From Onchidella celtica (taxonomy: Eukaryota > Mollusca > Gastropoda > Systellommatophora > Onchidiidae): a DNA stretch of 64,000 nucleotides. The notes beneath the pieces were generated by a model, which saw only the letters and a program-made list of their open reading frames with translations, made no database searches and had not been told where the DNA came from. Positions 29,323 to 39,959 of the stretch are shown piece after piece. Where the stretch lies: contig OZ007569.1 of assembly GCA_963931925.1 (NCBI GenBank), positions 63,053,546 through 63,117,545 of the forward strand. The letters are read 5' to 3'. Each line of letters opens with the position of its first letter. Positions within the stretch are counted from its first letter, which is position 1. Position numbers and translations under genes: made by a program.

Positions 29323-31938
29323 GTTTTACAAAACATTTCGTTCACCTTTCGCAATTCTGTTCCCAGATTGATTCCTCAACTTCTCAGCTAAGTGTAATAA
29401 AAATACGGACATCCCATAATAATATATATATTTTGGCACACTGAGAATCTTTAACCACTGAGGGTATTTAGTAAGGTCTCGAAAAATTTTGAATAATTTT
29501 CAGCCAAACTGAAAACCTCTCACCTTTCCAAATCCTTTGTATCGAAATGCCTTGTTTGTTTGGAAAGAACATCTCAGGCCAATGAAGAAGCAGCTGTGGG
29601 CGTCAGAATCATTTCTTCTGTATTGAAAACGACCTTTATTCTCGACTAGGCCTCGAGGCCAGTGAGTTTGGAGATGGGAGAAAGGACTCATGATAATAAA
29701 GACCCTCTTTATTATTTCTCAAAAGTCAACAGAAACTGCCTTTTTTTCATCTCTCGTGGATAACGATAAAACAGAAAACTTTGTAAAGACAGCAGTGTAA
29801 AACAGCTCTCGTCTCCAATACTATCTGTCAGTTAGTTGCCACGTTTCGCTAAACTATAATAACTGACGACTTCAGAAAGCTAGCGGGCAGCTCTCATCCT
29901 TCAACAGCCAAAACCTCAGTTGTTTTAACGACTTTCTTGGGATGAAGAACCTCGACGGATTGTGGATCATTAGTAAATGCAGCAGAATCGCAGTCTCAAA
30001 AACGATCGGTAGAGTCATTGGCTTCTCATTGTCAATCTGTTTACGTTGTCAGAGACACGACCACTGAAAGAGATGAACAATTTTAAAATGAACAAATAGG
30101 TCAGCATGCCTAAAGAATGCCAGACTGCATAAGAAATAAGCTGCGGTGCTGTATTTAGGATTCTACTTGCATTACATTACATCATTATCAAATAATGACA
30201 AGGTGGGATGACATTCAATAGAGGGCCGTACGGTAAACCACTGTAACTCCACTTTTATTTTCAAATGTATTGAGGTCTTTATTTTAGGAGGATCTCTGTG
30301 TTGAGCATTTGCACCTCAGTTTTATTTACAAACGAATCAATTGTAGCCCTTGACAGCATGCAGGTTGTGTTAGAAATTGGGGGTTAAATTCTGAATATTA
30401 CTGGTTAAATATCTTTCTTGAAATACCGTAACTATTACGTCTAATAAAGAAAGTTACTCAGTGTTTCCTTCTCCTGAAAAGTTGTGAAAATCGCAATTTG
30501 CAGAGGATACTAAGTGAACAGATTGGGTTATTTCCCTCTGGCTCTGTATTAGATAAGGCGTTCTCCTTGGGCTATTCACTCAGCCACCGAGGCACGCTGG
30601 TCAACAGACATCTTATTCTAATAGTAACAATGCTAGCCAGAATAATATTATTCCTTTTTCTGTACTGCTGTAGCAAACTTCGATGAGAGGCTGGTTCGTT
30701 ATAGAAAGGCAACATCGGTGTGAGATTTAAGGGGAGAGAAGCGATCCGTGGTCAACAAATCATTTTCTCCACCTCGGTTGTCGGCCATGCGCGCTCCAAG
30801 ACTTTTTTCATGCAGGCCAGGCAGCAAGTAATCAGAGGGGATTTCAAGCACACGACTGATGTGCGATTAGACAAACTAACGTATGTAAGACCGGAGCCAC
30901 AGAAGGAATTTAAAAAAATAAAAAAGGATTCCACTTATAATTTTGGCGTGAGAGCACAGAGTTTTGAATCAGACGTTGGTGGTGGTTTTAATGTGTGCGT
31001 GTGTGTTTCACACTCCCTCCTCCCCCCTCTCTCTCCCTCTTTCTCTCTCTTTCTCTCCCCCTGTCTCTCTTTTTCTCTGCCTCTCTCTCTTTCTCTGTCT
31101 CATTCTGTTTTTATTTGTTTGTGTCTGTAACGCACTCGGCTAAAGACAAGTGCACACCCCTGTATACATATCATATTACACATCAACCTCTTGCATGTAA
31201 AACCGGTGTTGGGAAATTTTCAGCTTTAAGCAAGATACAGTGAAATTAGCTTTCAAACTTACAACATGCATAAAGTGAAACTGGGAGTATGCGATCGTTA
31301 TCGTTACAGTGGTTTAAAAAGATGGTTGGCTACTGGCATCCAGCTCAGTTATATTTCGGGACATATCAAATTTATGTCGAAAATGCTCACATTTTAATTA
31401 TTAGTCTAATAAAATTTTGAATGATTATACGTAATTAAACAATGTGCGAAGTAAAAGAGGCCATAGGGTTGAGCTGAATATAAAAGCCGAATCCTTGTTG
31501 ATCTGTATGGCTCCATGACGTTATTCGTCCTACCTTTGAGAGGCTAAATCTCAGAGAACTGTATCCTTAAAAAGGATCGTTCAGAGATATTTCGTCCTCG
31601 CAGGTGAACTTAGCAAAGGGCCTCAAGCTTCAAGAGTAAGCCAGATCATAGAGAACTTTGACACAAGAAAGTTCCAAACAGGACTCTTGCAAAGCGTAGC
31701 CTAGCTTGGATTAGGACTTCATGGAAAATGCATCTTGTCTGATGAATTTTCCCAACACGACAACTGGAGCAAAGCTAAGACAATTTGCTATCCTCACTAC
31801 GAAGGCGACAGCCAAGCTTGGCGTTGAACCTCGTGCAAACCAGTGGACTCATTTTCACTAATTACACCATCGGAGAAAACATTATTTTCCTTACTTAATG
31901 ATGTCATCAGGAGATATTTCTCATAATTATGAAATGGT
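29323..31938. other. Non-coding region with a CT-rich microsatellite
   Basis: No gene is supported. A CT-rich imperfect microsatellite occupies about 31013-31106. A 136-codon frame across 30720-31130 is partly made of this repeat and has no recognisable domain. Confidence 0.5.
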
Positions 31939-31951
31939 ACGTTATTATCAT

Positions 31952-31993
31952 GCACCCTGATCCAGGGTGAGAAAGGCAATGATGATGATGATG
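31952..31993 (+). mobile_element. 42-bp LINE 3'-tail micro-insertion with 13-bp TSD
   Basis: The insert is GCACCCTGATCCAGGGTGAG followed by AAAGGCA and (ATG)n. From its hairpin through GAGAAAGGCA and the (ATG)n tail it matches the 3' end of the LINE at 3802-4835. It is flanked by perfect 13-base direct repeats ACGTTATTATCAT (31939-31951 and 31994-32006). The insert carries only the terminal hairpin, the last codons and stop of the LINE ORF, and the trinucleotide tail. This is an extremely 5'-truncated retrotransposition event. Confidence 0.9.
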
Positions 31994-32047
31994 ACGTTAT
32001 TATCATAGCGTTAGTCGACATTAGTTTTGGGGATTCATTACGTTGAC

Positions 32048-32175
32048 GCCGGCGCGAATGTACGCATTCGTTCCCCGCCGGCTACCAATCAGCTGAATTT
32101 GGGGTCTGGCACGCCCAAACATCCAATCAGTCTCGTCTTCTTAGTCCAGTCAGACACACAGTCCACGATCACGTG
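32048..32175 (+). promoter_or_regulatory. Promoter-like motif cluster with GC-rich hairpin
   Basis: A nested inverted repeat pairs GCCGGCG-CGAATG with CATTCG-CGCCGGC (32048-32082), leaving a TACG loop. It is followed by two CCAAT boxes in the context CCAATCAG (32085-32089 and 32123-32127) and an E-box CACGTG (32170-32175). The combination resembles a TATA-less promoter. No coding exon could be tied to it, so function is inference only. Confidence 0.3.
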
Positions 32176-32229
32176 ACCAAGTAATCAAGGGAAAAAACTG
32201 TACATACACAAATCACTTTGGGAATCTTC

Positions 32230-35200
32230 ATCAAGATCTACTGGTGATTTAGTGACTATCTGAGTGAGTGTCCAGACACCGTGGGCCGTAGCCAGACTGA
32301 TGCCATCAGTAAATCTTGTGTGGAGACGCTGGGAAGACATGAAACCTTACCAGATGTGATGAAAAGGAAAAACAAAATCCCACGTTCGTTCATTCGTGTC
32401 TTCCAGTGCATCCTTCCTGTTCGTCCATCCGTATTTATTGCCAGTAAACGTTATCGTCAACATCATCAAGACAATTTCTCCTTTGCTTTTAGGCCTTTCA
32501 GTTTAATATATTAATTGTTGGAAGTGTACAAGGCATGTAGCGAAATTTGGGCTTCATTTTAGTCTTTATGTTACTAAAGTTTGTATTAGTGGTTCACGAA
32601 TTCAAGGAGTTTTGGCTATAGGGACCATATCAAACACAGTAAAAATATGCACTGTCCACAGTTCAATCCTTCGTTCCAGCCTCTCCATTTTCTCGGCCGC
32701 CCTTCTCTGTACTCAGGCCTATTGTTTGATCACGGCACATGTACTCAACCATGGGCTCAAAATGAGGAAAGACAACCGGCCTCTCTTTGACCTGACAAAC
32801 ACGGGCGCTTATAATAATGGGCTTGGTATGGAGATCACCAATATAATGCATTGGCTTTCATGCAGATATCCAGGCGCGACGTAGTGGAGTCATATGGAAG
32901 GCAAAGTGGGAAATTGCAGAAAAATTGCTGGGCGATACCTGAAAGCGAAATGCCCTCTATCAACTCAGAATTTATATATTAAACCTGGCTATCTATCTGA
33001 ATTAAGATAAGATCTTCTTTAGAAGAAAGCAGTAGGAACTGTTAGTACTTACTCTGAATGTTTTTACTGGATAAGCGCCATTAGCTAAGTTTTATCTTTT
33101 ATAATAGACATAAATGGGGTCAGTTTTCATGCTAAACTCGCCAAATTATTTATAGGCTATGCAGTGCTTATTGGGCAATTCTGCCAAAATCATGCGTCTT
33201 TCAGGAAAGTTTGAATGACTGTAGCAAAATATTGAGAATCATTTCGTGTAGTTTTAAATACAAGATTAAGAAGTGAAATATCAATTCAGTGAATTCAGTT
33301 TTACAGTGTGCGAAGGCGCTATATTTTACTGCCGTGGAAGATTGCCTTTAACATTGCAATTTTCAATAAAAATTATTCGTGACTAAACGACAACCGGAAG
33401 TCAAACTTTCAAAAGCAATCGGTGTTTTTTTAAAGGGGGTGGGGGAGCATACACACACATCCTTCAGTGCCAGATCTTTGTAATAAAATCCACAGTACAC
33501 ACGGGCAGTTTAAGATAAAACGAGAGCAGTTTCCTGGCCACTCTAGATAGATCGAAGTCCTGCTAATAAAACAAAACCAAAAACAAAAAAAAAGTCATAA
33601 AAAAGACTTCCTGCAGGTAAATGCCCTGCTTTCTTTTATTGTACTGCAGTCTTGCTTGTAACTTGATGTCTGAATACCGGTAAGTGATGAGTCGCGCAGG
33701 GCAGGGCTCAAGTTTACAGTGGCATGAACAAAAAAAATGAAGGATTTGCACAGACCTACGAGAGTTGAGATGACAGAATGAGTATTATAACTTTATACTG
33801 GCTTGTATGTGTGTATGCTTGGAATAATCATTGCAGTGCTCCTGAATTATTCAACTCTGAATGCACGAGCCATATTGTGTACCACTTTCAACAGATTATA
33901 ACGATCTAGATTCACTGTTCAATGTCATGCACTTTGACGCTTTAGAACTATCATTTGTCATAACCACAGTGTCTCTGTGGATTTACATTTGACAGCGATG
34001 AAATCAATACAGTTAGAAACAGAAGGGATCTACTGGACATGCAACGGCATCTGTCTGAGCTGGCTGGGCACGTCCCTATAAATATTGCCACTCACTCCTG
34101 GGTGCTCTGTCCCCAAAGTTACCCCCAGGAATTCATCCTACCTCTGGGTAGCACGAGTAACCAACATAATAGAGTCATTATGAGGAAGAAATGAGACATG
34201 AAACAACTTGGAGGCAGTTCCTGGGCGGGCCAACAAAAAATGGGAATGAGGGCCGGACAACTCACACGTGAAATGAAAAACACTGTGAAGGGAAATAGCC
34301 CCATAGAACAAACTCCGGCACACTGAGGTTTATACTCGAATGAGAAATATATTGCTATATTGGCTAGAAGAGAAGATAATTTTTCAAGTTCACTTGTTGC
34401 TGCTTTTAAGTCTTTTCCTTTCCTTGTTCGTTTGTTCTCTTTCTTGTGTGCACGACAAATGAGCTCTCGTTGTTGTTTTTTTTGTAAATTGTGTTTGGCT
34501 ATGCATCACCTTAGCGAATTCAGTCAGTTTCATCCACCAATGTCAGTAAAGGAAAGAACTATCTGAAGCCATTGTCTTTGTACTGTAGAAAGAGTGAAAG
34601 TGTACATTTTGATGTAATGCTGATTTTGAGATCAATTATTAAGTGTTAAAAAATGGTGAGAAAACTCGGAACTGCGAGATGAAGCCGTGAAGCTACCCAG
34701 ACTGGATGTCGGTCCCTGATAATGTCGTTTATCAAATAATCTAACCGGGGAACTCAATTTCCCTGCTTTGTCAGATGGGGATACCAAGGTCTTGTAGGTC
34801 CCAAGGCCCAGGTTTAGTTTGTGCCAAAAATATCTTCAGGACTTAATAATAAACACATTTCCTCTCCCAGTCCAGTCCATTCATGCCACACCCTCCAGGA
34901 AATAACGACATTATCATTGCCAGCTTTAGACTATTTTTACTGTAACCACTAAAATAATAATAATAATAATAATAATAATATTTACATTTAGAAAATGATC
35001 AGTGTCAGAATGTTAAGTAGGCTACTTAAAAATTTACTTCAGTGTAATTCAAGTGCCCCAGCATACCCCCTTTCGTAATTTGACTAGCAGAATTGTCAGA
35101 TATTTTCCAGCATCCCAAACCACCGTATTCATGAATGAGGTTTCAAACACCAGAGTGGCAGGACCGGGCCAGCAGTGTATGCCACATACCGCAGCTTAAA

Positions 35201-37755
35201 CTTACTGCCCTTTGGAAGTTCACATGCCGCACACAACATGCAGAAAGCAAATAGTATCAGAAACTTAAGATACATTTTGTTGAGAATTTTGTACAACGAC
35301 TAATTGAAATTGCATTATTCCAGTTCTGATTTTATTTTTGTTTTGTCTTAATTATACTGCTTCATTGACACGTTTCGGTAACTTAAAACACAAGGCCAGG
35401 GTATATATCAAAGACAATGGACACAAACTAAGAAAGAACTAAGACAATTTAAAGAAATATAACACCCAAGGAATGCTCATTTTACTTGAATGTATTTATA
35501 GTTTAATGACATTCTAAGAAATGTGTGAAATTGTGACAGTGTTACAAATAAAAACATGTCAGTCAGAGAGTTAACTTGGAGAAACGATAGCAGTCCTTGT
35601 ACCATAGCACGGGTCCAGTCAGAAGGAAACTGTAGATCGTCGGGATGGAGAGGTGGGAGATGAAGTACAGAAATGGATGAGTTAGGAAAGTCACAAAACA
35701 AAGTGAGTATAAAAACGTTATGGACGGCATTTTGTTTGTAGATGGATAATAACAACGTACTATCTCTCTCTCTCTCTCTTTCTCTCCCTCTCTCTCTCTC
35801 TCTCACACACACGCACGTACGCATACACACACATCTCCATAAACATCCGTTTGTCTTTCGTTCAAATGAGATAAACAAGCCAAGATATAAACAAGAAAAT
35901 GACCTAAATCTTAAAAACAGCTGACCTTACTCATTCGAAGTGTTTTTACCCAAATACAAGTTTTTAGAACACACTTTTTAACGAAAACGTGGTAAAAGTC
36001 ATTGTCATTGAATTGATTCAATGCAACAAAGTTTGCACCGTGCTGATGCAGTGCGGAGACAGGAGAGAGAGAGAGAGAGACTGTCATATATCCACTATAT
36101 TTTCAAACACACAAACAAAAATATATACATTATAAAAGAAATGTATGCCATGCACAGACATTTATTCCAAATAGCGTGTGATTTTATGTCAATAAATAAA
36201 TACCTTTCAGATGAAGAGAACATGAAAGTCTCACTCTGCTTCACAAATTAAGAAAAAGACAAAACAAAAAACAAAAAAATTAAAAAAGAAAGAACGAAAA
36301 TAATTACATACAGAAAGTATGCAGTCCATTCACTCAGAGAGGAAAAAAACATGTTTTGCTCCATATTACGTTTTCCTTTGTTGTTTTTTTTCTTCACATT
36401 ACTTATTAGAGTAGATAGTACTTGTAAATCTTGGATTGCATTTGAGTCCGTGTAGGATTTCTTTTTTTTTTTTTACATTTTACTCAGAAAGGTTGGTGGC
36501 CATGGGCTTAGCATTGCATGTCAGGTCAGGTCTCGGCATTATAATCGTCCACTTGTATCTGTTATCAGCAAAAAGACTTGGGAAAGATACGGTCATATCT
36601 GTCGATCGATATCTCTCCCTTAATCGATACAGAAAATCGATTGTTTCATTGTAAAAACCCAGTTATTTCCACTCTGTTTTCTGCAGTGAGAGCCGAGCAT
36701 GATGTTTATGTTAAAAGAGGGCGCGGTTGAGTGTGAACCATTCAGAGAAAACTAACTGATACATTTCCTCTGAAATGACTCTTTCCAGAAGAGAAACAAT
36801 AAACAAAAATACAGAGGTAACCTAGTCACATGACCAGCACGCAAAACCTGTTGTGTCCGTCTTTTTAGTCACTGATCCAGGAAAACGGTCCCAATCTTTC
36901 GTGATACTCTAATTGTCTAATACAACTCATAGACAAAACCACCATAAGGGGTAAAAATATTTCATCCGACCTATTCGTCAGGTTATTACTTTGTCAATTC
37001 GAACCTTTTTGATTTACATCTCAAAATTACTCCTCTAATGTCAAGGCATTGACTGCCCTGTCTAGAACTTCTGAGGTACGCAAAACTGATTCTGAATGGT
37101 CAGATTTAAAAGCAAAGACAAAAAAAAAATCTAAATCTCTCACAAAGAATATTATTGGTTAATTGATAAATCAGAAGGTGTTCCATAAATAGAGCTTCGG
37201 GCACCATCTGACATGTTTGGTGTGGAAACTGGGCATTGCAGAGTAAAGATCCTTCTTTGCTTTTGTTGTCTACCATCCAGCGTTAGCAAGGCTTTCTATT
37301 TTATTTTGTAAGACATTTTACCGGAGAATCCATGACGGTTTCCAGAGAAATAATATCAGGAAGAGGTCAGGATTCTTTAATGAATTCAGGTGAGGCATAG
37401 ATAAACTATAGAACAGGTATACAAGATGAATAAAGCAATCTTTCCTTTCTTGATGGTCTTTTGTGTTTAGCCTCTGTTTTTGTGCGCACTAGAATATTTT
37501 CAGTTTCATATAGATTTCCATTCATATTATGGATATCACTAGACGTGAATGTCGCTGGTTGTGAGGACGGTACCTCAACCCTGTGAGTTCATCATCTTCA
37601 ACAATAACTGAGTTTGCAATAACAATACTCTTTGGTGTTAATACATGTCTCTGGGCAAGACATTTAGGTCTTGCCGGTCGATAATATTTTACTATAACAG
37701 TTTTAAGAATAAAGGATCTTTTGGGGGAAGAAAACAGAGAAAGCCGAAGGAAAAA
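32230..37755. other. Non-coding region, no gene seen
   Basis: AT-rich sequence with short microsatellites: (ATA)n near 34960-34982, (CT)n followed by (CA)n at about 35763-35815, and (GA)n at about 36063-36081. A possible polyadenylation signal for the - strand gene (TTTATT on +, AATAAA on -) lies at 37300-37305, about 450 bases after that gene's stop. No coding exon is supported. Confidence 0.5.
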
Positions 37756-37930
37756 TCATTTCCGTTGTTTAGGCACTTTTCTGCTGGCCACCTCTTTAGC
37801 TTTGCCGGCCCTTCCGAGGAGTTTTCCGGCCGGGCTGGGTGACTTTGTGCCGGTTTTAACACGATTTTTCTTCCTGCTATCCGGTACTTCTTGTACATGG
37901 ATCCGGAAATTGGGAAATAGCTCTGTGTAG
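37756..37930 (-). CDS. CXorf65: Probable last coding exon of a CXorf65-like gene
   Basis: On the - strand a good acceptor (TTTTCGATCTTTCAG, rightmost base 37945) is followed by an exon that enters in phase 2. It encodes YTELFPNFRIHVQEV, then a tail rich in Lys, Arg and Ser (SRKKNRVKTGTKSPSPAGK and more) ending in KQRK and TGA (37756-37758). CXorf65-family proteins end in a similar basic, Lys-rich tail, and the family has a Tyr-x-x-Leu segment just ahead of it. The exon is on the same strand and downstream of the clear first exon at 56293-56428. The link between them is inferred, because the middle of the protein was not found with a fully consistent donor. Confidence 0.5.
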
Positions 37931-39684
37931 CTGAAAGATCGAAAAGGAACCAGGTCTTTATATTATAAAACAACCACAATAATAACTACACTTTTCAGTG
38001 AAATGACACGAACACGAACTGGAATACACACATACTATGACAGAAGAAAACACAAATGCCGCAATTTAATACTGATGGAATACCTGATGTGTACAGATAT
38101 CACAAATATCGTGATCACAACCTTTTTAATCTAAAAAATTCTTGATTCGGTGAACATGAGAAAAATGAATGCGTTGGACACGGACAACTAAAAAGGTGTC
38201 AAAAATTTCTGGCACCTGAAATGGGAAATCAAAACTGTTTGCAGGTACTTCTGTCCTATAATGAAGACAATATATACTATTCATGTTGACCATATTCTGA
38301 TGTTGGCAGATCACAAGCTCTATTATATGAAGAAAAAAAGGTATGAAGGGTGTTTAAAAAGCAAATAAACGCTGAGATGAACTGAAGGGTTATTTTAACC
38401 AAGATTGAATACTCTGGTTGTAAGCCAGCGCTGTGGTCTGCAGTTTTGTCGTCATTGGTTATCCATCGCCAGACAGAGAACAATTATAGAAAAAAAAATA
38501 GTTACCTTTCTAAAAGAGGCACATATGTGTACTGTGTTGTTGTTGACACAGGGGAGTCCCCTTCTTCCATCAATTGTTCCTGGAAAATTATAAGAGAGCA
38601 AATACAGAATCACTGGTGAACATTATATTTTTCTTATTGTGAGAAATCTTGTATGAATAATGTATATCCGATTCTCTTCATTAGTCACCTGATAATTCCA
38701 GTAAGATTTTGCGCCACATCTTTTCCTCTTTAACAGACATTTTAAAACACAGAGGTAATCGTCCCATTTCATATTATTGTGTTGCAATGCCATTCTTCCG
38801 CCAAGCCCTCGTAACTAGGAAATTTGTCTGATCACAGACGTGGATGACAGCCTAGCACATTGCTGTTCTTGACGTCCTTTTCTTTCACATGTCAGGAAAA
38901 CAGATAATGATTTGATGGCATTTTCAACTAACTTCAGTCAGACTGCACACCATTTCTTGCGTCGTCAAAAGCTCTATTCAGTTTAAAAAATTATTATTAA
39001 AACAAAATAATAGTTGCTGTTTACCCTTTGCCACATAAGGCAAGATGGGGAAAATCCTTTACTTGGTTTTCAACTTCATATTTAATACTGCTTTTGGAGC
39101 TAAAAGCCCAAAACTCAGGCCACCGAGAAACAAAGATTTCTACCAGTTTAATGTTGTCTGAATAAAGGCAGTCAAAAGTCCAGTAGATCTAAGACAACCT
39201 CTCACATGCCATTTCGTATTTTCATTTGACAAGAAAATACTTATATTCTCCCAGGTATATTGTAATTTGTAAATTATGTATTTAGTGACTGCAGGAAAAG
39301 CATTTAGTATACAGGTATGTTGATCAATGTGTATATTTGTAAGAATTTGTTGATTCGTTCTTTGTTTGTTTCATTTTTCGTCCCATGAGAAAGTTTCATT
39401 TAACATTGGCACTGTGTATTTTTCATGGCGCACTGGTTTCTAGAGGGCGGTGTTGTCAATAGTTTATAGTCTTCCACCACACCCCCGCTTGACTGAGTGG
39501 CGCCATTCCGTGGGGTTAATGTTCTGTGGATTGTCTAGGAAAAATACAATCCCCTTGATTGACAAATCCTGTTGCCTCAATCTAGCCTGTTTAATGGAGT
39601 TTCACTGATAACCAAATCAGGGATCACTCTGTGATCAGTTTAAAAAAATGTACGGGTCATTCAGATCTGCCCTATCTTGAGTTC
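37931..39684. other. Intron of the CXorf65-like gene, with a possible middle exon
   Basis: On the - strand, 38250 down to about 38168 reads in the phase required by exon 1 after a CAG acceptor, and includes DTFLVVRVQR. This resembles the Thr-Tyr-x-Val-x-Arg-Val-Glu segment of the family. However, no donor in the phase needed by the last exon follows it before a stop at 38126-38128. It is a candidate only. Confidence 0.3.
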
Positions 39685-39692
39685 GTCGGGAA

Positions 39693-39951
39693 GGCGTGAT
39701 TTTTTTCCGTGCGAGCTTTAGCAAATTCAGGAGCGGGGCAGCAACAGACCCCCAAACACAGGACAGTTCCAACACATCCCAGGGATTTTCGGTGCCGTTC
39801 TGAATCATATCAGGCACAGTCCAGAGGTTGCAGCACCCATGGCAGTGTTCGGTAGGACGAGAAATCCCTTAGCCCGATGACCTGTGTTTGGGGGTGTGTT
39901 GCTGCCCCGCTCCTGAATTTGCTAAATCTCGTAAGGAAAAAAAATCACGCC
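39693..39951. mobile_element. Foldback MITE with 8-bp TSD
   Basis: A 259-base element with long inverted arms: 39693-39762 pairs with 39881-39951 over about 70 bases, with few mismatches. Its ends are GGCGTGATTTTTTT(T)CC, and the 8-bp direct repeat GTCGGGAA flanks it (39685-39692 and 39952-39959). Weaker pairing continues inward (AGGGATTTTC with GAGAAATCCC). It has no coding capacity. An 8-bp TSD fits hAT, P or Merlin superfamilies; the ends do not let me choose. Confidence 0.88.
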
Positions 39952-39959
39952 GTCGGGAA

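Noticed and set aside
30545-30610. - strand A-box-like CGGTGGCTGAGTGAATAGC
   Set aside because: No B box at tRNA-like distance; not called as a SINE.
38995-39130. - strand open stretch of about 40 codons containing SSKSSIKYEVENQVKDF
   Set aside because: Looks coding-like, but I cannot name a family or find a splice structure; it may be part of an unrecognised repeat.
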